Assembly (NCBI GenBank): GCA_020050835.1
Contig: JAGVKB010000102.1
Span: 1 to 64,000, forward strand
Direction: 5' to 3'
DNA: 64,000 nucleotides
Source: Candidatus Obscuribacterales bacterium
GTDB lineage: Bacteria; Cyanobacteriota; Vampirovibrionia; Obscuribacterales; Obscuribacteraceae
How positions within the stretch are numbered: the first letter of the stretch is position 1; each line of letters begins with the position of its first letter. The notes under the pieces are model-generated. The model ran no database searches. It was not told the DNA's origin and saw nothing but the letters and a program-made list of their open reading frames with translations. Made by a program: the position numbers and the translations under genes. Of this stretch, positions 17,901 through 27,500 are shown piece by piece.

Positions 17901-18854
17901 ATGGACCAGGACGAATTGATTTTCGGTAAGAATGCAGTCTTGAGCTTTCTCGAGTCGGACGAGCAATTTGCCGCCAGCGAAACGGCCGACCCTGTCCGTG
18001 AGAAGCGACTGCTGGAGGCGCTTTCGAAAAGGAGGGCCGAAAGTGGCGCAGCTGCAATTGAGTTGCCCGATCTCCGGCAGCTCAGCAAAGGTTCGAAGGT
18101 GCGCATCAATAAGATCATGCTGGCAACAGGTGGAAGACCTGACGTTCGAATCGATCAGATTCAATCGCTGGCTAGAGCGCAGCGCATCCCGGTGCATACT
18201 TGCGAACGGCAAAAGCTCGATCAAATCTGTGGACCGGACCAGCGCCATCAGGGCGTGGTGGCTTTTATCAGTCCGGCCGAGCTGTGGCAGTTGGAAACCT
18301 TCTTGGAAAAGCTGGAGCTGGACCGGGCTGAACTTGACCTGGCTGGTAAGTCTTTCGATGGATATATGGTGGCGCTGGCCGACGGTATAGAAGATCCGCA
18401 TAATCTCGGGGCGATTATTCGAGTAGCTGAAGCAGCCGGGGTCAAGGCGCTTCTGATTCCGCAACGACGCGCGGTCGGTTTGACCGGTACCGTGGCCAAA
18501 ATAAGCGCCGGAGCGATCGCCAACCTGCCGGTAGTACGCGTATCCAACCTGGTGCAGGCGATCGAGACGCTCAAGAGATATGGCTTTTGGGTGGTCGGAC
18601 TGGACGGCTCCTCTCGACAACTGCACACCCAAGCTGATCTCAAGCGCCCGCTGGTGGTTGTCATTGGCAGTGAAGGCGCTGGCATCGGTCGACTTGTCAA
18701 AGAACACTGTGACTTTCTCGTAAAGATTCCAATGTTGGGAAAGACGGAGTCTCTGAACGCGTCCGTGGCGGCTGGAATATTTTTTTATGAAGTTGTGCGG
18801 CAATCAGGAGCCGGAAATAATTCAGAAAAACCCAGAAAAATTGACAGTGTATAA
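17901..18854 (+). CDS. rlmB: TrmH/SpoU-family 2'-O-ribose RNA methyltransferase, RlmB-like
   Basis: 317 residues. The C-terminal SPOUT domain shows the three family motifs: EDPHNLGAIIRVAEAAGV, VIGSEGAGIGRLVKEHCD and VKIPMLGKTESLNASVAAGI. The N-terminal region (FGKNAVLSFLES, then a HQGVVAFISP junction) matches the substrate-binding domain of RlmB, which methylates G2251 of 23S rRNA. ATG 17901 has GGAG 9 nt upstream; an earlier in-frame start at 17823 adds 26 residues unlike the family. The N-terminal domain has an insertion (about residues 30-90) compared with E. coli RlmB, so the exact RNA target is less certain than the family. Confidence 0.88.
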   Translation: MDQDELIFGKNAVLSFLESDEQFAASETADPVREKRLLEALSKRRAESGAAAIELPDLRQLSKGSKVRINKIMLATGGRPDVRIDQIQSLARAQRIPVHTCERQKLDQICGPDQRHQGVVAFISPAELWQLETFLEKLELDRAELDLAGKSFDGYMVALADGIEDPHNLGAIIRVAEAAGVKALLIPQRRAVGLTGTVAKISAGAIANLPVVRVSNLVQAIETLKRYGFWVVGLDGSSRQLHTQADLKRPLVVVIGSEGAGIGRLVKEHCDFLVKIPMLGKTESLNASVAAGIFFYEVVRQSGAGNNSEKPRKIDSV

Positions 18855-18894
18855 AGCCAGCTAGTAGAATTTTCCCTTGCGCCTGTGCGCCCGT

Positions 18895-18966
18895 GCCGGT
18901 GTAGCTCAACGGCAGAGCAACGGTTTTGTAAACCGTAGGTTGCGGGTTCGAATCCCATCACCGGCT
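18895..18966 (+). tRNA. tRNA-Thr(UGU)
   Basis: 72-nt cloverleaf: acceptor GCCGGTG pairs with CACCGGC, D-arm GCTC...GAGC, anticodon stem ACGGT/ACCGT with loop TTTGTAA (anticodon TGT), T-arm GCGGGTTCGAATCCC, discriminator T. CCA is not encoded. First of three tRNAs ahead of tuf. Confidence 0.95.
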
Positions 18967-18970
18967 GTGG

Positions 18971-19053
18971 GGGCGGATGTCCGAGTGGCTAAAGGAGACG
19001 GGCTGTAAACTCGTTGGCGAAAGCCTACGCTGGTTCGAATCCAGCTCCGCCCA
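18971..19053 (+). tRNA. tRNA-Tyr(GUA)
   Basis: 83-nt class II tRNA with a long variable arm. Acceptor GGGCGGA pairs with TCCGCCC; anticodon loop CTGTAAA gives anticodon GTA; the T-arm is GCTGGTTCGAATCCAGC; discriminator A. It starts 4 nt after the tRNA-Thr(UGU), so they are surely co-transcribed. CCA is partial or absent (ends CCCA then ATTTTT). Confidence 0.95.
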
Positions 19054-19150
19054 ATTTTTGTCCTTCCGATTCGAAAGAATCAAAGAGGACAGCAGTAAAG
19101 AGGCTCACAGGCAATTAAAGAGGTAGGTCCCAATTAAGGAGAACAAGCAA

Positions 19151-19225
19151 GCCCATGTAGCACAGCGGTAGTGCACCCCCTTGGTAAGGGGGAGGTCACG
19201 AGTTCGATTCTCGTCATGGGCTCCA
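19151..19225 (+). tRNA. tRNA-Thr(GGU)
   Basis: Acceptor GCCCATG pairs with CATGGGC, anticodon stem CCCCC/GGGGG with loop TTGGTAA (anticodon GGT), T-arm CGAGTTCGATTCTCG, discriminator T, and an encoded CCA at 19223-19225. It lies 134 nt before tuf, as the last tRNA does in the E. coli thrU-tyrU-glyT-thrT-tufB cluster, but no tRNA-Gly is present here. Confidence 0.95.
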
Positions 19226-19359
19226 TTTAGCAACCCGAATTCCCACGGCCAGACCAGCCCGGGATGTCCCGTTCGGCAAAACGGTAGCCTGTGCCGTCGG
19301 GGTGGGTGATTCGAGAGAGACCGGTACGAGAAAGCTAACAAGCAAGGAGAGGAAAGAGG

Positions 19360-20544
19360 ATGGCTCGCCAGAAGTATGAAAGAAACAAACCTAACGTGAA
19401 CATCGGCACGATTGGACACGTCGATCACGGCAAGACTTCCCTGACAGCAGCCATCACCAAGATTTTGGCCGAGCAGGGCAAAGCTAAGTTCAAAGCCTAC
19501 GATGAAATCGATGCAGCTCCGGAAGAAAAGGCCAGAGGCATCACTATCAATACAGCGCACGTCGAGTATGAGACCGATGCGCGTCATTACAGCCACGTAG
19601 ACTGTCCTGGACACGCCGACTATATCAAGAACATGATCACCGGCGCCGCCCAGATGGACGGAGCTATTCTGGTCATCTCGGCTTCGGACGGACCGATGCC
19701 TCAGACCCGTGAGCACATCCTGCTCGCTCGTCAGGTTGGTGTTCCTCACATCGTGGTTTGGTTGAACAAGTGCGATATGGTCGACGATCCAGAATTGCTC
19801 GACCTGGTCGAAATGGAAGCACGCGAATTGCTTTCAAAGTATCAGTTTGACGGCGACGCGATTCCATTTGTGCGCGGCTCGGCTACCAAGGCTCTGGAAG
19901 GTGAAGCTGCCCAGAGAGATAATATCCATGCCTTGATGAAGGCGGTCGACGAGTACATTCCGACTCCAGAACGTGAAATTGATAAGCCGTTTTTGCTGGC
20001 GGTTGAAGACGTGTTCTCGATCACCGGTCGCGGCACGGTAGCCACCGGACGGATTGAGCGCGGACAGATCAAGGTCGGTGATGAAGTCGAAATCGTCGGT
20101 CTGCAAGAGACCCGCAAGACGACCGTAACCGGTGTCGAAATGTATCAGAAGACGCTTGATTCCGGGATCGCCGGCGACAACGTCGGAATCCTCCTGCGCG
20201 GTGTCGACAAGACCATGATTGAGCGCGGGCAGGTGCTCGCGAAGCCGGGTTCAATCAAGCCGCACACCAAATTCAACGCCGAAGTCTACGTTTTGAGCAA
20301 GGAAGAAGGCGGACGTCACACTCCGTTCTTCCCGGGCTACAGACCGCAGTTCTACATTCGCACAACCGACGTGACTGGATCGATCCAGTTGCCGACCGGG
20401 GTCGAAATGGTCATGCCCGGCGATAACGTCAACATGGTGGTGGAGCTGATCCAACCGGTTGCCGTCGAGCAAGGGATGCGATTCGCTATCCGCGAAGGCG
20501 GTCGTACCGTCGGAGCTGGTGTGGTCGCTTCGATTATCGAGTAG
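19360..20544 (+). CDS. tuf: Translation elongation factor Tu
   Basis: 394 residues, full length. EF-Tu delivers aminoacyl-tRNA to the ribosome and hydrolyses GTP. G1 GHVDHGKT (19-26), switch region with [15 protein letters not shown]3 DCPGHADY (Asp81), G4 NKCD and G5 near GSATKAL are intact; the domain 2-3 signature [16 protein letters not shown] is present. A purine-rich GGAGAGGAAAGAGG lies directly upstream of ATG 19360. Placed after three tRNAs, like tufB. The usual neighbours secE and nusG or rpsG and fusA are absent; a terminator and a kinase array follow. Confidence 0.98.
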   Translation: MARQKYERNKPNVNIGTIGHVDHGKTSLTAAITKILAEQGKAKFKAYDEIDAAPEEKARGITINTAHVEYETDARHYSHVDCPGHADYIKNMITGAAQMDGAILVISASDGPMPQTREHILLARQVGVPHIVVWLNKCDMVDDPELLDLVEMEARELLSKYQFDGDAIPFVRGSATKALEGEAAQRDNIHALMKAVDEYIPTPEREIDKPFLLAVEDVFSITGRGTVATGRIERGQIKVGDEVEIVGLQETRKTTVTGVEMYQKTLDSGIAGDNVGILLRGVDKTMIERGQVLAKPGSIKPHTKFNAEVYVLSKEEGGRHTPFFPGYRPQFYIRTTDVTGSIQLPTGVEMVMPGDNVNMVVELIQPVAVEQGMRFAIREGGRTVGAGVVASIIE

Positions 20545-20570
20545 AAAGCTCGGAAGCGAAATGCAAGTCA

Positions 20571-20600
20571 AAGGGGGCGGTGCTTGAGCATCGCCCCTTC
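20571..20600 (+). terminator. Hairpin terminator after tuf
   Basis: AAGGGGGCGGTGC pairs with GCATCGCCCCTT (12 pairs, two G-U) around a TTGA loop, 26 nt after the tuf stop. Only two T follow, so termination may be partial. It also shows that the TTG at 20584, inside this loop, is not the start of the following kinase. Confidence 0.65.
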
Positions 20601-20760
20601 GATTGTGTTAAGCGGAACGACACATAAACTGAAAGGTCGAACCTGTACGGGCGATGCAACAGATCGTCCTTACCTTTTGGTCCGTTTTTTTTTTACGAGG
20701 TATAAAGCATTTGGGTGCTTTGAAACACCCGCTCCGCCGACCATCTTCAGGGTAAAGCGC

Positions 20761-23700
20761 TTGAATCTCAAGGTCTTTCATCGGGGACTTATCCTGGTTG
20801 GAGTTCCGCTTGTCTGCGGTATGGCCATCCTGGCTTGCCTGTTTCTGGTAGTGCTGCGCACTGATCAAGAGGTGCTGCAAGGGCAAAGATACAAGCAAGT
20901 AGAAGAAAGAGTCTCCATTCTGGTGGTCACGGTTTACCACCTCGGGTGGGAGATGTCCGACATGTTGAGACATGGTTCGCTCGATAAATTGTCGGATATC
21001 ACGCAGAGTCTAAAAACGATCTTGAAGTTGAGGAATGAGCTGGCTTCAGAGGACGGAGATCCAAACGATCCGCAGTTTATAAAAACCAGAGACACTCTGG
21101 TCCAAGGGCTTAGGGTCGCGGCTGACGTGCTGAGAACCTGCTTAAAAAAGACTTTGACTGTACAAGCGGCCACCACCGGTCAGAATTTTACGAAGGAGCG
21201 CAGGCAGATCGGCGTCGAGCTGGATCGCACTTATGCTGCGATGCAGACTGTTCTGTCCAAGTCCCAGGACGAGATGGTTGAAGCTAATTTGCGCAAGCAG
21301 GCAGAGCTGCTCCGCATGCAAGCTTATATTCTCTTTGCTGGTCTGGTAATCAGCATCAGTCTGGCAGTGCTTCTTGCTGGTTTTTTTATGAAAAGCATCG
21401 TCAAGCGGCTGGCAGTGATCACTGATAACACCAGGCGGCTGCCGGAGGGATTGCCGCTCAATCCTGGACTGAAGGGCGCAGACGAATTGGCGGCAGTCGA
21501 CCGCGCTTTCCATCGTATGGCCTACGCGCTCGAGCAAACCAAAGAAAGAGAGCGCGCTCTGTTTGATAATGCCAGCGATGTAATCTGCGTAGTAGACAGC
21601 CAAGGAAAGTTTTCGCGGATTAATCCGGCATCACTTGAAGTCTGGGGAATTGGACCGGATGAAGTCCTCGGCAGCCCGCTCATTCAGCTGGTTTATAGTG
21701 AGGACAGGGATGCTGTTCTCAAAGCGATCAATCAAGCCCAGAGCGAGTCTCCCTCACTCGAGTTCGAATGCCGGCTTCAGTCGAAACACCAAACCTGGAT
21801 GGAGACTCTCTGGTCAGTCTACTGGTCGGAGAGTGAAGAGAGTCTCTTTTGTGTCGTTCACGATATCAGCGAGCGCAAGAAACTCGAGCGGATGAAGCAA
21901 GAATTCCTGGCAATGGTCAGCCACGACCTGCGCAGCCCACTCTCATCCATTGCCGGAGTATTTGAGCTGCTTGGTCGCGGCCGGTATGGCGAGCTGCCAC
22001 CACCGGCTGTTGAAAAGGTGGCGATGGCCAGCCGCAATGTCTCCAGACTTTTGACGATGGTCAATGATTTGCTGGACATGGAAAAACTTGATGCCGGGCA
22101 ACTTGAACTTTCCTTGCGACCGGTCGCTCTTAACGAGCTCATGGAGCGTTGTTTGCAAGAGGTAGCGACAGTTGCCGAGCAGCGCGGTGTAAGGCTCGAG
22201 CACGAGGTAAGTGGCGGCGAAGCGCAAATTGACGGTGATCGAATCATTCAGGTAGTGGTAAATCTTCTTTCCAATGCCATCAAATTTTCGCCCGAAGGCG
22301 CAGTGGTAAGGCTTTCTGCAAGCACTGACGGCGAGCTGCTGAAGATCAAAGTGGAAGATCAAGGGCGGGGAGTGCCACCAGAATTTCGCGAAGCAATTTT
22401 TGAAAGGTTCAAGCAGGTCGAGGCGGCTGACGGCAAGCCAAAGTCCGGCACCGGATTAGGATTGCCAATCTGCAAGCAGCTGGTCGAATTGCATGGCGGA
22501 ACTATCGGTGTAGACAGCGAAGAGGGAGTGGGCAGCTGCTTCTGGCTGAGGCTGCCGCTGACACCAGCGCTGGTGAAAGTTACGGATGGCGAGGCGACAG
22601 TGAGAATGGCCGCTGTCAGGGCTAGTTTGAACGAGAACAGCGCTGGGCAGTCCATCGCGAGCGATTCGCTGGAATCAACTGCTCCGGCAAGGCAGAGATT
22701 CTCCCTCCGCAACGATTTGTGCTTATTGCACAAAGGCTTGCTTCTGGTAACTGTTCCGGTGTTGTTCGAGCTCATCCTGGTGGGATTGTTGACGGTCGTG
22801 CTGGTGCAAGTGAATCAAGAAAAGGCTTACGAACGTTATCTGCACTCCGTCACTTATTATGCGACAAAGGTCGTAGCTGATTTCATGAAGGTAGGACGAG
22901 CGGTTTCCGGTCCGCGCAGTGAAGAGGCTTGGCGTTCCTTTCAAACTGCCGGGCTGGATGCTGGCTTGCAGATTGAAAAGTTGCGCGCTCAGACCAGTCG
23001 CGTTCCGTCCCTGGCTCGTGAATTCCAGGATTTCGAGCGCACCTACAAAAAAGGGCTGGCATACTTCGTGCACGTTCAGGAGCGGAGCAAGGGCAAGCCG
23101 TACAGCCGGGCCCTCGCCGACGATGTTTTTGCCGACCGTGAAAGTCTCGGACCGATTTGTGACCAGCTCGGAGCCCATCTGGTCATGACCATGGGAATTG
23201 TGGACGACATGCAATCCACCTCTCCCGAGCGCCAAGGCCAGTTGAGGCGCCAGCAAGGGATGCTGTTGACAGCCGGAGTGGCAGTGAATGTTGTTCTGTC
23301 ACTGATTTTGGCCATTTTCTTTGGCAAGGGGATTACCAGCCGGCTTTCAGTGCTAATGGAAAATGCCGAGCTGATGTCTCGGGAGCGGGAGCTCAGGCCG
23401 CCGTTAGCGGGCAGGGATGAGATTGCGCACCTCGATCGAGTCTTTCATGCCATGGTCTTAGCGCTGAGAGAAGCTTTCAGAAAGGAGCGAGCTGTCTTCG
23501 ATAACTCGCAAGATGTGATCTGCGCCATCGACGAACAGGGCGTTTTCAGGCAGATCAATTCTGCTTGTCTGCGAATGTGGGGATACACACCCGAGCAATT
23601 GCTGAACAACTCCGTATTAGGTCTTGTCAGCGCAGGCGATTACGATAGTTTGATGCACCAGGTTTCTGCTGCTCATTTAGCCGAAAGGGCAGTTCAATTC

Positions 23701-24528
23701 GAGAGCAGAGTGGAATGCAAGGATGGCAGCGTAAAGGAGATCTTGTGGTCTGCCAATTGGTCCGCTGACAGAAAGCTGCTCTTTTGTGTCGCTCATGATA
23801 TCTCCAAGCGCAAAGAGCTGGAACGGCTGAAACAGGAGTTTCTGGCGATGGTCAGTCATGATTTGAGGACTCCTCTGACTGCCATTAATGGAGTTGCCAA
23901 GTTAATGCTCGCCGCCGCGCTTGGCCCGCTGCCGGATCTGGCTAAGCAGAAATTGCAAGTGGTGGTAAAGAGCGTCGACCGACTGCTGAATCTCATCAAC
24001 GATCTCCTGGATATCGAAAAGCTCGATGCCGGTGAAATGCAGCTTTCAATCGAGCCGACTTCGATGGTCTCTGTTCTCGAACGCTCCAGTCAGGCGCTGG
24101 AAGGCTTGGCTCGGGACAAGCAGATTGAAATAGTAGTCAACTCCAGTGAGGGCAAGATTGCCGCCGACGGAGAGCGTCTGATTCAGGCGATCGTCAATCT
24201 CTTGTCCAATGCGATTAAATTCTCGCCTGAAGGCGCAACTGTCAGGCTCAGTGCGGAGCTGTCCGAAGGCTATTGCGAATTCAAAGTACAAGATCAAGGA
24301 AGAGGTATTCCTGAGGCATACCGCGGGGTTATCTTCGAGCGCTTCAAGCAGGTGGAAAATGATGATGGCAAGCGCGCTCGTGGAACCGGGCTGGGTTTGC
24401 CAATCTCCAAAAAGATTGTCGAGCAGCATGGTGGCATCATCGGTGTGGATAGCGAGATCGGCAAAGGCTCCACATTTTGGCTTCGGATTCCCGGTGTATC
24501 TGCTGAGGCGTTAAGAGAATGCAGCTGA
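20761..24528 (+). CDS. Duplicated hybrid-free sensor histidine kinase, copy 1 of 3
   Basis: About 1255 residues built as two complete sensor kinases in one chain. First half: TM helix (GLILVGVPLVCGMAILACL), helical sensory region, second TM near residues 190-215, HAMP, PAS (FDNASDVICVVDSQGKF), HisKA with His388 in MVSHDLRSPL, HATPase with GTGLGLPICKQL. Second half from about residue 640: TM, sensory region, TM, HAMP, PAS (FDNSQDVICAID), HisKA with His1033 in MVSHDLRTPL, HATPase with GTGLGLPISKKI. There is no receiver domain. I start at TTG 20761 because it aligns with the paralogues (NLKVFHRGL); the frame is open upstream but runs through the tuf terminator. It overlaps copy 2 by 10 nt. No response regulator is encoded nearby, so the phosphorylation target is unknown. 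Confidence 0.85.
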   Translation: MNLKVFHRGLILVGVPLVCGMAILACLFLVVLRTDQEVLQGQRYKQVEERVSILVVTVYHLGWEMSDMLRHGSLDKLSDITQSLKTILKLRNELASEDGDPNDPQFIKTRDTLVQGLRVAADVLRTCLKKTLTVQAATTGQNFTKERRQIGVELDRTYAAMQTVLSKSQDEMVEANLRKQAELLRMQAYILFAGLVISISLAVLLAGFFMKSIVKRLAVITDNTRRLPEGLPLNPGLKGADELAAVDRAFHRMAYALEQTKERERALFDNASDVICVVDSQGKFSRINPASLEVWGIGPDEVLGSPLIQLVYSEDRDAVLKAINQAQSESPSLEFECRLQSKHQTWMETLWSVYWSESEESLFCVVHDISERKKLERMKQEFLAMVSHDLRSPLSSIAGVFELLGRGRYGELPPPAVEKVAMASRNVSRLLTMVNDLLDMEKLDAGQLELSLRPVALNELMERCLQEVATVAEQRGVRLEHEVSGGEAQIDGDRIIQVVVNLLSNAIKFSPEGAVVRLSASTDGELLKIKVEDQGRGVPPEFREAIFERFKQVEAADGKPKSGTGLGLPICKQLVELHGGTIGVDSEEGVGSCFWLRLPLTPALVKVTDGEATVRMAAVRASLNENSAGQSIASDSLESTAPARQRFSLRNDLCLLHKGLLLVTVPVLFELILVGLLTVVLVQVNQEKAYERYLHSVTYYATKVVADFMKVGRAVSGPRSEEAWRSFQTAGLDAGLQIEKLRAQTSRVPSLAREFQDFERTYKKGLAYFVHVQERSKGKPYSRALADDVFADRESLGPICDQLGAHLVMTMGIVDDMQSTSPERQGQLRRQQGMLLTAGVAVNVVLSLILAIFFGKGITSRLSVLMENAELMSRERELRPPLAGRDEIAHLDRVFHAMVLALREAFRKERAVFDNSQDVICAIDEQGVFRQINSACLRMWGYTPEQLLNNSVLGLVSAGDYDSLMHQVSAAHLAERAVQFESRVECKDGSVKEILWSANWSADRKLLFCVAHDISKRKELERLKQEFLAMVSHDLRTPLTAINGVAKLMLAAALGPLPDLAKQKLQVVVKSVDRLLNLINDLLDIEKLDAGEMQLSIEPTSMVSVLERSSQALEGLARDKQIEIVVNSSEGKIAADGERLIQAIVNLLSNAIKFSPEGATVRLSAELSEGYCEFKVQDQGRGIPEAYRGVIFERFKQVENDDGKRARGTGLGLPISKKIVEQHGGIIGVDSEIGKGSTFWLRIPGVSAEALRECS

Positions 24529-27500
24529 ATCTCAAAGTCTTTCATCGTGGCTTGATCTTAGTGGGAGTACCGCTGCTCTGCGGGATTTTTATCCTCTCCA
24601 GCCTGTTTGTGGTAATTATTGAAACGGACAAGGAGGTGGCGCAGGGGCAGAAGTATAAACGGATCGAAGAAGAGGTCTCGATTCTGGTCGTGACGCTTTA
24701 TCATCTCGCATATCAGATGAAACTGGTGGTGCAGGAGGGTGCATTCGGGCAGATTTCGGAGATGACGGACAATCTGCGCACCATCGTTCAGGTAAAAAAG
24801 CAGCTTTTTGCCGATATTAGCGACTTCAAGCAGAGTAAGTATGACGAGGCTAGATATGCGATTAACGCGGGCTTGGGTACTGTCGCTCGTATTCTCAAGT
24901 CCTTTCTCGGCCGCGGGAGCAGTCTCCAAGCGATGTACGGCACCGACTTTCGCAAAGAGCGGCAGGATGTCGCCGTTCAGCTCGAGCAAGCATACAACGC
25001 CCTGCAAACACTCTTGTCGGAATCGCAGGAGCACCTGGTGGAAACCAGCTTGCGGAAGCAAGAGACGCTGCGTCAATTGCAGGCTTTTATCCTGTCCGGT
25101 GGTCTTTTGGTAAGCATCGTCTTGGCCATCGTATTGGCCAGATTTTTCATGAGCGGTATTGTTAAGCGTCTTGCCGTCATCACTGATAATACCGAACGGC
25201 TTTCTTCCGGGCAAACATTGAATCCTGGTTTGACCGGCGGCGATGAGATCGCCGAGGTCGACGAAGCCTTTCACGAAATGGCTGCCGCTCTAAGCCAAAC
25301 GGCTGAGCGCGAACGGGCTCTGTTCGACAACGCCAGCGACGTTATCTGCGTACTGAGTCAAGCCGGACGATTTACCAGGGTTAATCCGGCAACCTGGCGA
25401 GTATGGGGACGCCGCCCCGAAGACCTCAACGGCGCGGACCTGATCGAGCTGGTTTATCCCGAGGACAGAGAAGCGGTAATGACTGCCGTCGGGCGCGCTC
25501 AATCCGAGTCGCCTTCGCTTTCGTTCGAGTGTAGATTGCTCGCCAGCGATGATCGCTTGATGGAGACGCTCTGGTCGGTTTACTGGGCTGAGAGCGAAGA
25601 GAGCCTCTTCTGCGTGGTGCATGATATCAGCGAGCGCAAGAAGCTCGAGCGAATGAAGCAAGAGTTCCTGGCCATGGTAAGTCATGACCTGAGAAGTCCG
25701 CTCACCTCAATTACCGGCGTATTCGAGCTGCTCAGCCGAGGGAAGTACGGTGTGCTTTCCGCCGCGGCGATTGATAAGGTTGGCATGGCGAGAAGAAATG
25801 TCGCTCGTCTGCTATCGATGGTAAACGATCTGCTCGATATGGAAAAACTCGAGGCCGGACAGCTCGATTTGCAGATTCAGCCGGTGGAGATCTCAGATCT
25901 GCTTGGTAGCTGCCTGCAGGAAGTGGAAGGTTTGGCGGAGCAGCGCAAGGTCAAGCTCGATCTCAATTCCTGCCAGATGGAAGTCTCAATCGATGGCGAT
26001 CGCATCACTCAGGTGATCGTCAATCTACTTTCCAATGCTATCAAGTTTTCTCCGGCCGATGGCTTGGTGACGCTATCAGCGTGGGCAGTGGGCGATAAGC
26101 TGGAGATTCGAGTAAAAGATCAAGGTAGAGGTGTACCAGCGCTGTACCGGCAGTCTATCTTTGAGCGATTCAAACAAGTCGAAGCTGCTGATGGCAAGCG
26201 CAAGGCAGGTACTGGACTGGGATTGCCAATCTGCAAGCAGCTCGTCGAGCTGCACGGAGGGTCGATCGGGGTTGACAGCCAAGACGACCAGGGAAGTACT
26301 TTCTGGGTAGTACTGCCTCTGGTGCCGCAGGTGGTGGGACTGCAAGAGCTGGTGCGGACGGCTAGGTTGAGTGCCGTGCCCAGACCGGAGGGAGCGCGCG
26401 CCGAGGCCAAACTCAGTACTAAGACAGTTCAACCGGTTTCTGCGGTCGAGACCGGCAAACCACGATTTTCCCTGCGCAGCGATCTCAGCATGTTCCATAA
26501 GGGCGTCTTACTCGTAGGCGTACCGCTCACTTTCGAACTAATCCTGGTGGGATTGCTGACGGTGACATTAGTGCAGGTCAATAAAGTCAAACAGTACGAG
26601 CACTATCTGCACCAGATCAGTTATTCTGCCACTAAAATCGTCGCTGATTTCACGATGGCCGGCCGGATCGTATCCAGCCAGCACAGTCAAAGCGGTGTCA
26701 GTGCGTTTGCGGAGGTAGGCACAGATCTACTACAAGAGTATGAAAAACTGAGGGCGTTGGTCGCTCGTGATCCCGCTTTGACCGAAACGTTCGCCGAGTT
26801 CGATGAGAAGGCCAGGCCAGGTCTGGATTTCATCGTCCGCGATCTTAAAATTTACAAGCAGGTCTCTGATCCGAAATTGGCGCTGGGAATCGCCTTCAAG
26901 GATCGTGAGATGATGGAACCGGTAGTAGACAATCTTTCAGTCTATCTCGTTCGGTTTCTCACTCGTCTCGATGAGTTAAATTCAACCAGCCCGGAGCAGC
27001 AAGCCAGACTGCGCCGAGAACAAGGCATACTGCTGATTGCCGGTGTCTGCATCAACATTGCTCTTTCCATCTTGCTGGTGGCCTTTTTCAGCAGAGGCAT
27101 TAAGGACCGTTTGGCTGTCCTGAAGGAGAATGAAGTGCTGTTGGCTCGCGAGCAAGCGCTTCGCCCGCCGATGGCCGGTCGAGATGAAATAGCTCATCTG
27201 GACCGAGTGTTTCACAAGATGGCGATTAGCTTGAATGAAGCGCTGCATAAAGAGCGAGCAGTCTTCGACAACTCCCAGGACGTAATCTGCGCGATTGATC
27301 CTGACGGAGTTTTCCGGCAGATTAACTCGGCTTCTTCGAGATTGTGGGGCTATCAGCCGGAGCAGCTCTTGAATTCGTCTGTTTTCGGTCTGGTGGTGGC
27401 AGCGGATCACGATTCATTTTTCGAGCAGCTCCAGGCTGCTCAAAGTGGTGGCACGATCGTTTATTTCGAAAATCACGTTGACTGCAAAGACGGACAATCA

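Noticed and set aside
17838-18803. 321-codon minus-strand frame over rlmB
   Set aside because: The TrmH motifs on the plus strand are clear; the antisense frame is a codon-bias shadow.
18841-19360. tRNA-Gly gene expected in this cluster
   Set aside because: The 97 nt between tRNA-Tyr and the second tRNA-Thr, and the region before tuf, show no further cloverleaf.
19105-19749. 214-codon minus-strand frame across tRNA-Thr and tuf
   Set aside because: It would read through a tRNA and tuf on the wrong strand.
20584-20760. N-terminal extension of kinase 1 (start at TTG 20584)
   Set aside because: The codon lies in the loop of the tuf terminator hairpin, and the extra 59 residues have no counterpart in the two paralogues.
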